Origin: Calothrix sp. NIES-4101
Lineage (GTDB): Bacteria > Cyanobacteriota > Cyanobacteriia > Cyanobacteriales > Nostocaceae
DNA: 64,000 nucleotides
Assembly: GCA_004296455.1 (NCBI GenBank)
Contig: AP018280.1
Coordinates: 5,084,001 to 5,148,000, forward strand
Direction of reading: 5' to 3'
A program made the translations under genes and the position numbers. Below, piece by piece: positions 46,316 to 54,896 of this stretch (position 1 is the first letter of the stretch; each line of letters begins with the position of its first letter). The notes below the pieces were generated by a model. That model saw only the letters and a program-made list of their open reading frames with translations, ran no database searches and had not been told where the DNA came from.

Positions 46316-47521
46316 ATGAATCCTCTGTTTTCAGTAATTATACCCACATACAATAGGTTATCTATCTTGAAAGAGACCTTGCACATGTATGAGATGCAAG
46401 AGAATTTGGATTTTGAATTTGAAATTATTTTAGTAGATGATGGCTCGACTGATGATACATACAAATTTTTATCAGAATATAAATCATCGTTCTTTCCTTT
46501 ATTTGTTTATCATCAATCGAATCAAGGACCAGCACAAGCCAGAAATTTAGGCATTTCTCAGGCTAAAGGAAAATATTTACTTATCACTGGAGACGATATT
46601 GTACCTAGTACCAACTTTTTAGCTGAACATTATAAAGCTCACCAAGATAGTTCATCAAATGACGTTGCAGTATTAGGTAAAACTGTTTGGCATCCGAACT
46701 TAAATATTAACTCTGTAATGAAACATATAGATGGAATAGGAGCACAACAATTTAGCTATTACTATTTGAAAAATAGAATGAAGCTTGACTTTCGTCATTT
46801 TTATACATCAAACATCTCTATCTTACGTTCTGAATTGACAAAAATTGATAAATTATTCGACACAGATTTTTATTATGCAGCATATGAGGATGTTGAATTT
46901 TCTTATCGTTTAATGGGAACTAAGAGTAATATTATTTATTATGAAGATATTATTGCTTATCACCATCACGAGTACAACCTACATAGTTTTTGTCAAAGAC
47001 AGCGCCGTGCGGGTAGAATGGCTTGTGTTTTCAAAAATAAACATCCTGAAATTGCTGAAAAAATAGGCTTTGCAGATTTAAACCGTTTACTTGAATGTAC
47101 TAATACAAAATCGACCCCTCTTTCCACACATTTATTGGAAGAATGGGAAAGTTTTATTGTTCAGTTATTTGAGAAATATACTTACCATTCCCATGAATGG
47201 CTTGATGATGTGTATCTAGGGATTTTTAGATATTTTTATTTTAAAGGCATTATTGAAGATACTTATAACGAACAGAAAGCTAATTGTTTATTACCTAATT
47301 TAATTTTTGCTTGTCTTTCTCAGGTTATCCAAAAATTGATTAGTAATGAGAGTACTAGTTTCTCTTCAAATGACTTACTCTTTCTTAATCAAATATTACA
47401 TGATTCTTCCAAATATTCAAATGCCTTTCAAGTAGCCAAATATACTAAAATTAAGTCGGGCTTAAAATTTATTAAACAAATAATTAAATCTGTATACTTT
47501 AAGTTGTTATACTCTAAATAG
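46316..47521 (+). CDS. Glycosyltransferase family 2
   Basis: This 401-residue GT-A enzyme has FSVIIPTYNRLSILKETLHMY, EIILVDDGSTDDTYKFL, NQGPAQARNLGISQAKGKY, an ITGDDIVP DxD equivalent and AYEDVEFSYRLMG, a common GT2 acceptor-side motif. The C-terminal helical part (from about 275) is unassigned. It follows the previous GT2 by 61 bp. The gene is AT-rich and lies within the stretch without HIP1 sites. Confidence 0.87.
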   Translation: MNPLFSVIIPTYNRLSILKETLHMYEMQENLDFEFEIILVDDGSTDDTYKFLSEYKSSFFPLFVYHQSNQGPAQARNLGISQAKGKYLLITGDDIVPSTNFLAEHYKAHQDSSSNDVAVLGKTVWHPNLNINSVMKHIDGIGAQQFSYYYLKNRMKLDFRHFYTSNISILRSELTKIDKLFDTDFYYAAYEDVEFSYRLMGTKSNIIYYEDIIAYHHHEYNLHSFCQRQRRAGRMACVFKNKHPEIAEKIGFADLNRLLECTNTKSTPLSTHLLEEWESFIVQLFEKYTYHSHEWLDDVYLGIFRYFYFKGIIEDTYNEQKANCLLPNLIFACLSQVIQKLISNESTSFSSNDLLFLNQILHDSSKYSNAFQVAKYTKIKSGLKFIKQIIKSVYFKLLYSK

Positions 47522-47624
47522 TTCAAGAAGTATTAAAGTTGTAAAATTGTCGCCTCTGTTGTCAACAAAACATTATTAATTATTGTTGCTTCATTAAATA
47601 TTCACTTAGCTACGGTTATATAAA

Positions 47625-48566
47625 GTGGTACTTCGAGTTTTGATAGTTGGAGGAAGTGGTTTTATTGGTTCGCAACTTGCTAATTTTTTAAGTGCCCAAG
47701 GGCAGTCTGTTAAAATTTACAGTCGAACTTGTAAGACATGTACTGATAAATTAAGTGGTATTGAATACTTATATGGGGATTTTTCAAATCAATATCTATT
47801 AAAAAAAGCTTTAAAGAATATTGATGTTGTATATCAAATGGTTAGTACAACTATACCTAGCACATCTAATCAAAATCCTGTGGAGGATGTTGCAGATAAT
47901 GTCATTAACATGATTAGCTTCTTACAATATTGTGTTGATGCATCAGTAAAAAAGGTCATTTTTCCATCATCTGGTGGTACTATTTACGGTATTCCTCAAC
48001 ATATACCTATTCCTGAAACCCATCCAACAGAACCTATTTCTTCTTATGGTATTACTAAACTTACTATAGAAAAATATTTGTTTCTATTTCATCATCTTTA
48101 TGGTCTTGATTATACTATTTTGCGTATTGCTAATCCATATGGTTACGGTCAAAATCCAACCAGAAAAGTAGGAGCCATTACTATATTTCTTGACTTAATC
48201 ATGAGGAATTTACCAATCAGAATTTGGGGTAATGGGGAAATAATTAGAGATTATGTTTATATTTCTGATGTTTCTCGGGCACTATATGCTGCTCAAGCAA
48301 CAGATATAGAACAAAAAATATTTAATATTGGTAGTGGAGTAGGTACATCACTCATTGAATTAATAGAGTATTTTAAAGAATACATACCTCAGAAAAGCTT
48401 TGAAGTTCAATATATTGATAGTCGTACATTTGACGTACCTATTAATATTCTTGATATTAGTAACGCAAATCAAGTATTAAACTGGCAACCAACTATTTCA
48501 CTTCAAAAGGGCATCAAACTAACATGGGAGTGGTTAAAATTATGGCATTCTCAAAATCAAAAATAA
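47625..48566 (+). CDS. NAD-dependent sugar epimerase/dehydratase
   Basis: This 313-residue extended short-chain dehydrogenase has the nucleotide motif LIVGGSGFIGSQLAN, catalytic Ser-Ser in FPSSGGTIYG, Tyr-x-x-x-Lys in SSYGITKLTIEKY and the RIANPYGYGQNP segment. This is the UDP-glucose 4-epimerase-like group. It would supply a nucleotide sugar to the neighbouring transferases; the exact sugar is not determined. The start is GTG at 47625. Confidence 0.87.
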   Translation: MVLRVLIVGGSGFIGSQLANFLSAQGQSVKIYSRTCKTCTDKLSGIEYLYGDFSNQYLLKKALKNIDVVYQMVSTTIPSTSNQNPVEDVADNVINMISFLQYCVDASVKKVIFPSSGGTIYGIPQHIPIPETHPTEPISSYGITKLTIEKYLFLFHHLYGLDYTILRIANPYGYGQNPTRKVGAITIFLDLIMRNLPIRIWGNGEIIRDYVYISDVSRALYAAQATDIEQKIFNIGSGVGTSLIELIEYFKEYIPQKSFEVQYIDSRTFDVPINILDISNANQVLNWQPTISLQKGIKLTWEWLKLWHSQNQK

Positions 48567-48806
48567 GAATTAGAACTAGCTATTGGATTAAACTTAAATT
48601 AAACTATAAACTTAATAACTTTGACTTTAACTTATGTATACAGTTATAGTTAAGAAAATTTTTATCTTTACGTGAGCATTATTAAGATATTGCTTAATAT
48701 GTCATTCTATTCATTCAATTCAAAGATTATTTTGTTAATTTATGACAATTGGGATTATTCATCACTAAATCAAATATAAAAATTAATAATAATCCTAGGA
48801 AAATCA

Positions 48807-49352
48807 ATGAATGTGAATCCGAGCTTAATTTCAGATGTATTATTGATCGAACCCCAAATCTTCCAAGACGATCGCGGTTTTTTCTTTGAATCTTATAATC
48901 AGCAGAAATTTATCGAAAAAACTGCTTTAAATCTCAATTTTGTCCAAGATAATCAATCACTATCTAAGCAAAATGTGCTGCGGGGACTCCATTACCAAAT
49001 TATTCAACCCCAGGGGAAATTAGTACGTGCGGTATCTGGGAATATCTTCGATGTCGCAGTTGATATTCGTCAAAGTTCCCCAACTTTTGGGCAATGGGTA
49101 GGTTACGAACTCAGTGCTGAAAACAAGCGCCAACTTTGGATACCAGCAGGTTTTGCCCACGGTTTTGTTGTCCTTTCAGAAGTCGCCGAAGTTCTCTACA
49201 AAACTACAGATTATTATGCACCATCAGGCGATCGCACTATCCTTTGGAATGACACAGACTTGGCTATCGATTGGCAATTAACTACAGACCCAATTTTATC
49301 ACCAAAAGATCAAGCTGGAAAAGCTTTTAAAGATGCCGATTTGTTTCCATAA
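48807..49352 (+). CDS. rfbC: dTDP-4-dehydrorhamnose 3,5-epimerase
   Basis: This 181-residue cupin-fold enzyme epimerises dTDP-4-keto-6-deoxyglucose at C3 and C5. It has DDRGFFFESYNQQKF, FVQDNQSLSKQNVLRGLHYQ with the catalytic His, QGKLVRAVSGNIFDVAVDIR, and WIPAGFAHGFVVLS. It feeds the RfbD reductase encoded at 25.1 kb. It marks the return of HIP1-like sites and less AT-rich codons after the polysaccharide island. The start is ATG. Confidence 0.95.
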   Translation: MNVNPSLISDVLLIEPQIFQDDRGFFFESYNQQKFIEKTALNLNFVQDNQSLSKQNVLRGLHYQIIQPQGKLVRAVSGNIFDVAVDIRQSSPTFGQWVGYELSAENKRQLWIPAGFAHGFVVLSEVAEVLYKTTDYYAPSGDRTILWNDTDLAIDWQLTTDPILSPKDQAGKAFKDADLFP

Positions 49353-49362
49353 TTATTCTACC

Positions 49363-49926
49363 TTAAACATTTATCGCATCTTCATAAATATCTGCCATTG
49401 TCAAGCTTAAGCCAATAGAATTTAAGGATAATTCATCATCTTTGCCTAAGATTTCCAATAACCAATTCCCTTGAGTATCTCGATGATAAACCTCTACTTT
49501 GATTTCCTCTTGGGAAACTAATACATATTCCTGCAAACTTTCAATACTTTGATAATTGATACGTTTTTCGCGTTTATCTGTATTTTTAGTAGAATTGGAT
49601 AAAACCTCCACAATTAAAGTTGGACGAGTTTTAAAGTATTTTTCTTTATCATTTGGGTCACAGGTGACTAAAAGATCGGGATAATAGAATATATCGGCTT
49701 TTTGCACCTTGATTTTAACTTTCATATCGGAAACGAAAGCACGACAAGGAGTCCCACGTAGATGAGGACGTAGCAAAGCGATGATATTAATAGCTATCAA
49801 GTTATGTTCCTCACTCGCACCAGCCATTGCGAAGATTTCTCCATCTACATATTCGTGACGGATATCGCTCTCTAGCTCGAATTTCAGGTATTCTTCAATG
49901 GTAAGAAAATGGACTGGCGAGCGCAT
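49363..49926 (-). CDS. Uma2 family (DUF820) endonuclease-like protein
   Basis: This 187-residue protein has the PD-(D/E)XK-like Uma2 core: FLTIEEYLKFELESDIRHEYVDGEIFAMAG, DMKVKIKVQKADIFYYPDLLVT, and LIVEVLSNSTKNTDKREKRINYQ. The Asp of YYPDLLV and Glu-x-Lys-type VEVLS are in place. The family is hugely expanded in filamentous cyanobacteria and no clear function is established. It is convergent with rfbC. It contrasts with the broken Uma2 copy at 37 kb. Confidence 0.88.
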   Translation of the reverse strand: MRSPVHFLTIEEYLKFELESDIRHEYVDGEIFAMAGASEEHNLIAINIIALLRPHLRGTPCRAFVSDMKVKIKVQKADIFYYPDLLVTCDPNDKEKYFKTRPTLIVEVLSNSTKNTDKREKRINYQSIESLQEYVLVSQEEIKVEVYHRDTQGNWLLEILGKDDELSLNSIGLSLTMADIYEDAINV

Positions 49927-50057
49927 AGCTTTTCTCAGTTATGGATGAACAGGATAAGCTTGGGGAAGGTCAATCTTGCATTTACTCCAAAAAAGATATT
50001 CGGCGACATTAATTTAGTTAACGACGACAAATAATCTTTAGTTAATCTCAATAAAAA

Positions 50058-50131
50058 TCGGGATGACTGGATTCGAACCAGCGGCCCCTTCGTCCCGAAC
50101 GAAGTGCGCTACCAAGCTGCGCTACATCCCG
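50058..50131 (-). tRNA. tRNA-Pro (anticodon CGG)
   Basis: A full cloverleaf is visible on the minus strand: acceptor CGGGATG/CATCCCG with discriminator A, D arm with AGCTTGGTAGC, anticodon stem CTTCG/CGAAG with loop TTCGGGA giving anticodon CGG, and T arm GGTTCGAATCC. No CCA is encoded. The mature form is 74 nt. Confidence 0.95.
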
Positions 50132-50285
50132 ACACAGTTTTACAAATTTAATTGAGATTATACCATAAAACAAGGTTTTTTAGTTTCCTGAAGAATGCCA
50201 CAAGATGTTCAGCTAAGTAATAACCAATAACCAACAAACTTGCTACTATAACTCTGTATATCTAGATCAACGGTAAATCAAAACT

Positions 50286-51170
50286 GTGGTAGTAAAACCG
50301 GACTGGCTGCGGGTTAAGGCACCTCAATGGGAGCGTGTTGGTAGCGTTAAGGAGATTTTACGGGATTTAAACCTGAATACAGTTTGTGAGGAAGCTTCTT
50401 GTCCGAATATTGGTGAGTGCTTTAATGCAGGGACAGCAACGTTTCTAATTATGGGTCCTGCTTGTACTCGTGCCTGTCCTTATTGCGATATTGATTTTGA
50501 GAAGAAACCCCAAGCGCTTGATCCAACGGAACCAAGCAGGTTAGCGGAAGCGGTGCGACGAATGAACCTCAATCATGTAGTCATTACTTCGGTGAATCGG
50601 GATGATTTAGCTGATGGGGGTGCTTCACAGTTTGTCCGTTGCATTGAAGCAACCCGTGCTGTTTCTCCCCAGACAACTATTGAGGTATTAATCCCTGACT
50701 TGTGTGGCAACTGGGAAGCTTTGGAAATGATTTTAGAAGCACAGCCTGAAGTTCTCAACCACAACACTGAAACTGTTCCTCGCTTGTATCGTCGCACTCG
50801 TCCCCAAGGTAATTACGATCGCACTCTCGAATTATTAAAACGCTGTCGGCAAACATCGCCTTGGGTTTACACAAAATCTGGCATCATGGTGGGCTTGGGA
50901 GAAACCGATGAGGAAATTCGCCAAGTAATGCAGGATTTGCGGGCTGTTGATTGCGATATTTTGACAATTGGACAATATTTGCAGCCTTCTGCCAAACATT
51001 TGTCAGTTAATGACTTTGTGACTCCAGAACAATTTGCAGCTTGGCAAACTTTTGCCGAGGAAATTGGTTTTTTACAAGTTGTGTCTTCACCCTTGACTAG
51101 AAGTTCGTATCATGCAGAACAAGTTAGGGAATTGATGCAACGATATCCACGAGTCAGAAGTAGTGATTGA
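50286..51170 (+). CDS. lipA: Lipoyl synthase
   Basis: This 294-residue radical-SAM enzyme inserts two sulfurs into protein-bound octanoyl groups to make lipoate. The auxiliary cluster cysteines are Cys34, Cys39 and Cys45 ([12 protein letters not shown]), the radical-SAM cluster is Cys60-x3-Cys64-x2-Cys67 (CTRACPYC), and the C-terminal RSSYHAEQ supplies the Ser ligand. The GTG start at 50286 lacks a strong ribosome site but fits family length. It stands alone. Confidence 0.96.
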   Translation: MVVKPDWLRVKAPQWERVGSVKEILRDLNLNTVCEEASCPNIGECFNAGTATFLIMGPACTRACPYCDIDFEKKPQALDPTEPSRLAEAVRRMNLNHVVITSVNRDDLADGGASQFVRCIEATRAVSPQTTIEVLIPDLCGNWEALEMILEAQPEVLNHNTETVPRLYRRTRPQGNYDRTLELLKRCRQTSPWVYTKSGIMVGLGETDEEIRQVMQDLRAVDCDILTIGQYLQPSAKHLSVNDFVTPEQFAAWQTFAEEIGFLQVVSSPLTRSSYHAEQVRELMQRYPRVRSSD

Positions 51171-51255
51171 TCAGTTGAGGAATTGTTCAGCTGTGTTGTG
51201 CTGTCTAGGACTTCAATAATCGCCGCCAGAAACATGTCCAGGAACTATTAAACTG

Positions 51256-52311
51256 GTGTTTTGTATGTTCAGAGAAATAGTGCTAAACCGAACCACACTT
51301 TTGCTGACAAGGATACAGATATACTGCAAGCGTTTGTTCACAAAAAATATTGATGCCAGCAAACTCGAAAAACTCCGACTTGAGTTGCTAGAAGAGTCGA
51401 AGCTGAGCCGCAGCTATGTAATTTTAATACTTGGTTCCTGTATCATTGCGACACTGGGCTTAATTTCTAACAGTGCGGCTGTCATCATTGGAGCGATGAT
51501 TGTTGCTCCTTTAATGTTACCAATCCGAGCTTTAGCCTTTGGCGCTCTCGAAGGAGATGTCATACTATTTCGACGCGGGTTAATTGCAGTCACAGTCGGC
51601 ACAATATTAGCTATCACCCTCGCTTGGTTGTTAGCTTCCTTGGCAGCAATTTCCATGTTTGGTAGTGAAATTTTAGCTCGAACAAAGCCAACTTTAATTG
51701 ACCTGGGCATTGCGATCGCAGCTGGTGGTATTAGTGGTTATGCGAAAATACAACCGAAAATTTCTGGTAGTTTAGCCGGAACAGCAATTGCCGTCGCTCT
51801 CATGCCCCCAATTTGCGTAATTGGTATTGGGTTAGCTAATGGGAATTGGTCTTTGAGCATGGGAGCCACATTACTTTACCTAACTAACTTGCTGGGGATT
51901 ACACTATCCTGCATGGCGGCTTTCTTAGTCACAGGTTACGTGAAATTAGCTCAGGCACGTAAGGCATTGATATGGGCGATCGCTTTGACAGGTATACTCC
52001 TGATTCCCTTGAGTTTAAGTTTTATTGATTTGGTTAAGCAAACCCGCCTGGAAACAAGTTTGAAACAGGCATTATTGAAACGAACAATTACGTTTCAACG
52101 AGTAGATTTGATCAAAACAGAGACAAACTGGTTGGTAAATCCGCCAGAAGTACGATTGACTGTTCGTAGTCAGGAAACAGTAACCCCAAAACAGGTGCAA
52201 CTTCTGGAAGAATTTGTAGAAAGAGCTATGGGGCAGCCCTTCCGATTAATCTTTGATGTTAGTCAAGTTGAGGAGGTGAGCGGGAACCAGACTACAAAAC
52301 CCCGTCAATAA
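51256..52311 (+). CDS. DUF389 membrane protein
   Basis: This 351-residue protein has about six membrane spans and the DUF389 hallmarks: YVILILGSCIIATLGLISNSAAVIIGAMIVAPLMLPI, followed by GGISGYAKIQPKISGSLAGTAIAVALMPP. A soluble C-terminal tail (about 270-351) follows. DUF389 proteins are widespread but their transport role is not established. The listed start is GTG at 51256; ATG at 51265 is an equally good choice. Confidence 0.85.
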   Translation: MFCMFREIVLNRTTLLLTRIQIYCKRLFTKNIDASKLEKLRLELLEESKLSRSYVILILGSCIIATLGLISNSAAVIIGAMIVAPLMLPIRALAFGALEGDVILFRRGLIAVTVGTILAITLAWLLASLAAISMFGSEILARTKPTLIDLGIAIAAGGISGYAKIQPKISGSLAGTAIAVALMPPICVIGIGLANGNWSLSMGATLLYLTNLLGITLSCMAAFLVTGYVKLAQARKALIWAIALTGILLIPLSLSFIDLVKQTRLETSLKQALLKRTITFQRVDLIKTETNWLVNPPEVRLTVRSQETVTPKQVQLLEEFVERAMGQPFRLIFDVSQVEEVSGNQTTKPRQ

Positions 52312-52556
52312 TCAACTGGATATTAAGTCTCTAAGGGAATAAATGAGACAACAATACATGAGTATTACAATAATAATTTATTGATTTAGCGAAAATTTTG
52401 GGTTGAAAACGCTGTACAAGGAATATGTACTACAGGTTACTCAACCTGAGTTCGGGATAAGCTGAGATAGTGGTCGTGATGTTACTTTTTTCAAATTTCA
52501 GCACAATTCCTTGAATCCAACTGATATTTTTCTGTTATTACAGCTAAAACCAAGAA

Positions 52557-52607
52557 TTGGGGGATTCTCCCCCAAACCCCCGATTGGGGGACGGTTGCGT
52601 CCCCCAA
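52557..52607. repeat. Paired GGGGG/CCCCC hairpin repeat
   Basis: The first hairpin is TTGGGGGA/TCCCCCAA (52557-52564 with 52568-52575). The second is TTGGGGGAC/GTCCCCCAA (52584-52592 with 52599-52607) with loop GGTTGC. Repeats of this TTGGGGG-loop-CCCCCAA type are dispersed in Nostoc-like genomes. Confidence 0.65.
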
Positions 52608-52764
52608 GCCCCCTCCAAATAAGAAAGGCACAAATTTTTGGGATCGATGAATTGCAAGGCTTCTTAATTCAAATTAAAACAAAACTCTTAACCCGAACTC
52701 AGGTTACTCAACAACAACAACAAGGCAACAGCCAAAACTTTCAACTGGTCAAGCAAAAATTATA

Positions 52765-52832
52765 GGGTCTGTTAGTGACAGCATTACGTACCAATCATTG
52801 GGAATAGTACATTACACTCTGCTAACAGACCC
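52765..52832 (-). terminator. 68-bp inverted-repeat element, probable psaL terminator
   Basis: GGGTCTGTTAG (52765-52775) and CTAACAGACCC (52822-52832) are perfect 11-bp inverted ends, with further partial pairing inside. On the minus strand, downstream of psaL, the structure is followed by TATAATTTTTG, as in a terminator. The form is also that of a short MITE. Confidence 0.55.
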
Positions 52833-52886
52833 GAGGGCGTGTATTTTATTTAATCCACGTTCCCAATTTTGCAATCAAACTAAAAA

Positions 52887-53405
52887 CTAACCAATCAAAC
52901 CTTGGAACAGGTCTAAATTACTGGTTAGGAAGTAAGCGGTGATTGCACCGCCAATACCACCAATCAAAAAGGCGCTAGCGAAGTTATTCCAACCCTCTTT
53001 TGAGCTAAAAGCATCAGGTGGATTTGGTACGGTAACGCTAGCAAGCGCTTTTGGAGGGTTGCTGTTTGCGTACATCGACAGACAAGCGGTCAAGATGACG
53101 ATTAAACCGATGCTTGACAGTAAACCTGCAAGGTTAGCGTTGGCTGCGTTCCGCAACGGACCCAATTTATCAAAGGGTCCAAAGATAAAATAACCATGTG
53201 CCATGCCAACTTCTAACCCACGACGGAAAGGAGTTAGACCCGGACGATAGGCTGGTAAATTATTGATGAACCATTTGGTTAATGGAGAAGAATTGATTGG
53301 GGTTTCCAAGTTGCCTTGCTGTGGGTCGCGACCTGCGGGAAAAACAACTTCGCGGTTTCTGGGGTCGCTGGCAAGATTTTTTGATGCGTCAACTGCTTGC
53401 GCCAT
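52887..53405 (-). CDS. psaL: Photosystem I subunit XI
   Basis: This 172-residue thylakoid protein mediates contacts between PSI monomers. It has PINSSPLTKWFINNLPAYRPGLTPFRRGLEVGMAHGYF, the chlorophyll-proximal GPFDKLGPLRN, and membrane spans at about 85-110 and 142-162. Between them lies a Pro-rich loop (NSNPPKALASVTVPNPPDA). That loop and the psaF-psaJ-psaL order are features reported for cyanobacteria with tetrameric PSI. The start is ATG. A 385-bp gap separates it from psaJ, so it may have its own promoter. Confidence 0.96.
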   Translation of the reverse strand: MAQAVDASKNLASDPRNREVVFPAGRDPQQGNLETPINSSPLTKWFINNLPAYRPGLTPFRRGLEVGMAHGYFIFGPFDKLGPLRNAANANLAGLLSSIGLIVILTACLSMYANSNPPKALASVTVPNPPDAFSSKEGWNNFASAFLIGGIGGAITAYFLTSNLDLFQGLIG

Positions 53406-53790
53406 ATTTTATGTTTGCCTCTAAATAATCGATAAATTTGGCAAGATTTTATCTTCATGATAATTGAAGCTGACTACGCTTCTGTCTGTTCTGTTTAAAA
53501 AACTTAATTTAATAGTGAATTTGTTAATTAAAACAATCACAATTACGTATTTTCTGATATCCAAGCTTGCCAGCGTCAAAATTAGTGGTAAATAAAAACT
53601 TGCTCAAATCAACTTATTTCCATAATACAATTTACAGAAAATTAGCAGAAAATTATTTTAATTAATTAAAGATTAATCAAATACTAATGAAAAAAACAAG
53701 ATGGCACTTAGGAGTTAAAAAATAAAATTTCAACTCCCAAGCACCAAAGCTTTTCAATCAAAAGTTATGACTAATTTTCACATACCAGGA
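53406..53790. other. psaJ-psaL intergenic region
   Basis: This AT-rich 385-bp gap must hold the psaL promoter if psaL is independently transcribed. It contains the weak hairpin at 53707-53741. No psaI or other small gene was found. No clear HLR1-type repeat was recognised. Confidence 0.45.
53707..53741 (-). terminator. Possible psaJ 3' hairpin
   Basis: CTTAGGAGTT (53707-53716) pairs with AACTCCCAAG (53732-53741), one G-U pair. On the minus strand, after psaJ, a run of seven T follows about ten bases beyond the stem. It may attenuate rather than fully end psaF-psaJ transcription before psaL. Confidence 0.45.
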
Positions 53791-53925
53791 TTAGGGCAGG
53801 GGATGGAAAAGTAGGTCAGGGAAAAAGCGGTTAAATTCAATCAAAAGTCCGGCTGTGAAAATCAGTAAAGCAAATAGCAATACTGGTGCAATTGATAAGT
53901 ATCTAACGAAATGATTTTGTGACAC
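53791..53925 (-). CDS. psaJ: Photosystem I subunit IX
   Basis: This 44-residue single-span thylakoid protein binds next to PsaF. Reading the minus strand from a GTG at 53925 gives [18 protein letters not shown], then a membrane span and the PsaJ hallmark [16 protein letters not shown] before a TAA at 53791-53793. GGGAG lies nine bases upstream of the GTG. The gene sits between psaF and psaL on the same strand, as in Nostoc-type genomes. It is below most gene-calling length limits and starts with GTG, so it is easily missed. Confidence 0.93.
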   Translation of the reverse strand: MSQNHFVRYLSIAPVLLFALLIFTAGLLIEFNRFFPDLLFHPLP

Positions 53926-54127
53926 TGTTTATAGCTCCCAAAAATGGTTTTGCGGAAAATTCAAGTTTGGAAAAATTCAGGTTCTTCCATATTTTCGGAA
54001 GGTATTCCCGCGCAACTTACCAAATAAAATTGGTGTTAGCCGATCTCAATTTTCCAAAACGGATTTACAATCTTGCGATCGCAATTTACCCCACTAATCT
54101 CAAAATAATGAAATCGGAGGATAAACA

Positions 54128-54622
54128 CTAACGTGGGGAGATGGTGATTTCTGTATCTTTTGCTGTTAACTCACCTGTAGTCAACTCTTTGAGAGCTGCT
54201 GCGGGCCAAGCAAAGCCAGTGAGCATGATTTGAAATGCCAAAGGTACATCGATCACGATTTCCTTAATTTCTGGGTTATCGCCCTTACGGATAGCAATGA
54301 GGTAAGCACGACCAACCCAACCAATCCAGCCGGCAATGTAAAGGAACAGCAAGCTAGGAATGAGGAAATCTCCCGCACGGTCGAGGCGACCGTCAACGAT
54401 TAGGTGAGGTAAACCCTCAGGACCGCAGAGCGCTTGCGAATAACGTTCAAAACGCTTTGCACCAGAACTGGGGTCAGAAGTGGTGTTACGAGCGTTTTCA
54501 GCCCGTTGCTGGAACGCTGGGGAGTCTTTACAGGGTACTAAGTTAGCTCCGAGTGCCATCGAAGGCGGGGTGAAGCTAAACCAAAGACAGAAGGCTAATA
54601 TCAGAGCAAACAAACGTCGCAT
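54128..54622 (-). CDS. psaF: Photosystem I subunit III (PsaF)
   Basis: I chose the ATG at 54622 ([15 protein letters not shown]), with AAGGAA nine bases upstream; a longer frame from 54685 adds 21 residues without family support. The 164-residue precursor has a lumenal signal peptide (about 1-23, ending SMALG) and [15 protein letters not shown], with [17 protein letters not shown] giving the conserved lumenal disulfide Cys pair. The main membrane span ([17 protein letters not shown]) and [18 protein letters not shown] follow. It docks plastocyanin or cytochrome c6 in some lineages. It is divergent from tsaD. Confidence 0.95.
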   Translation of the reverse strand: MRRLFALILAFCLWFSFTPPSMALGANLVPCKDSPAFQQRAENARNTTSDPSSGAKRFERYSQALCGPEGLPHLIVDGRLDRAGDFLIPSLLFLYIAGWIGWVGRAYLIAIRKGDNPEIKEIVIDVPLAFQIMLTGFAWPAAALKELTTGELTAKDTEITISPR

Positions 54623-54657
54623 GGAATTGTTTCCTTTTATTACGAAACAAAAAATTT

Positions 54658-54685
54658 CTTGTACAAAACGAGGCGGCTTGTACAA
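54658..54685 (-). promoter_or_regulatory. Direct repeat of palindromic TTGTACAA upstream of psaF
   Basis: CTTGTACAA occurs at 54658-54666 and again at 54677-54685, 19 bp apart (about two helix turns), 36-63 bp before the psaF start. The core TTGTACAA is itself palindromic. This geometry suits two regulator dimers on one DNA face. No regulator is assigned and it does not fit the NtcA consensus. Confidence 0.4.
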
Positions 54686-54896
54686 TCTTTATTTGCATAA
54701 CTAGCATGTCATCATAATCCTTGCTCGTGAACCGAGTAAAGTTGAAGTAAATAAAAGTTAAAGCTTCTCAACGAAAATTATGGGAGTGAGGCAGAGTCAG
54801 AAAAAGGGGGAAAAATTTTTCTACATCTCTTGATTCCAGCTTATTCTGACTTCCTTGCCTGCTCACGTCCCTGCGTCCCCATTCCTGTTTACTACC

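Larger units (their letters stand above)
52312..52886. other. Repeat-rich intergenic region downstream of psaL
   Basis: This convergent gap contains two G/C hairpins (52557-52607) and a 68-bp inverted-repeat element (52765-52832). An 84-codon plus-strand frame at 52511-52765 runs through the hairpins and is not a credible gene. Confidence 0.6.

Noticed and set aside
52511-52765. 84-codon plus-strand frame
   Set aside because: It is encoded by the GGGGG/CCCCC hairpin repeats and low-complexity CAA codons.
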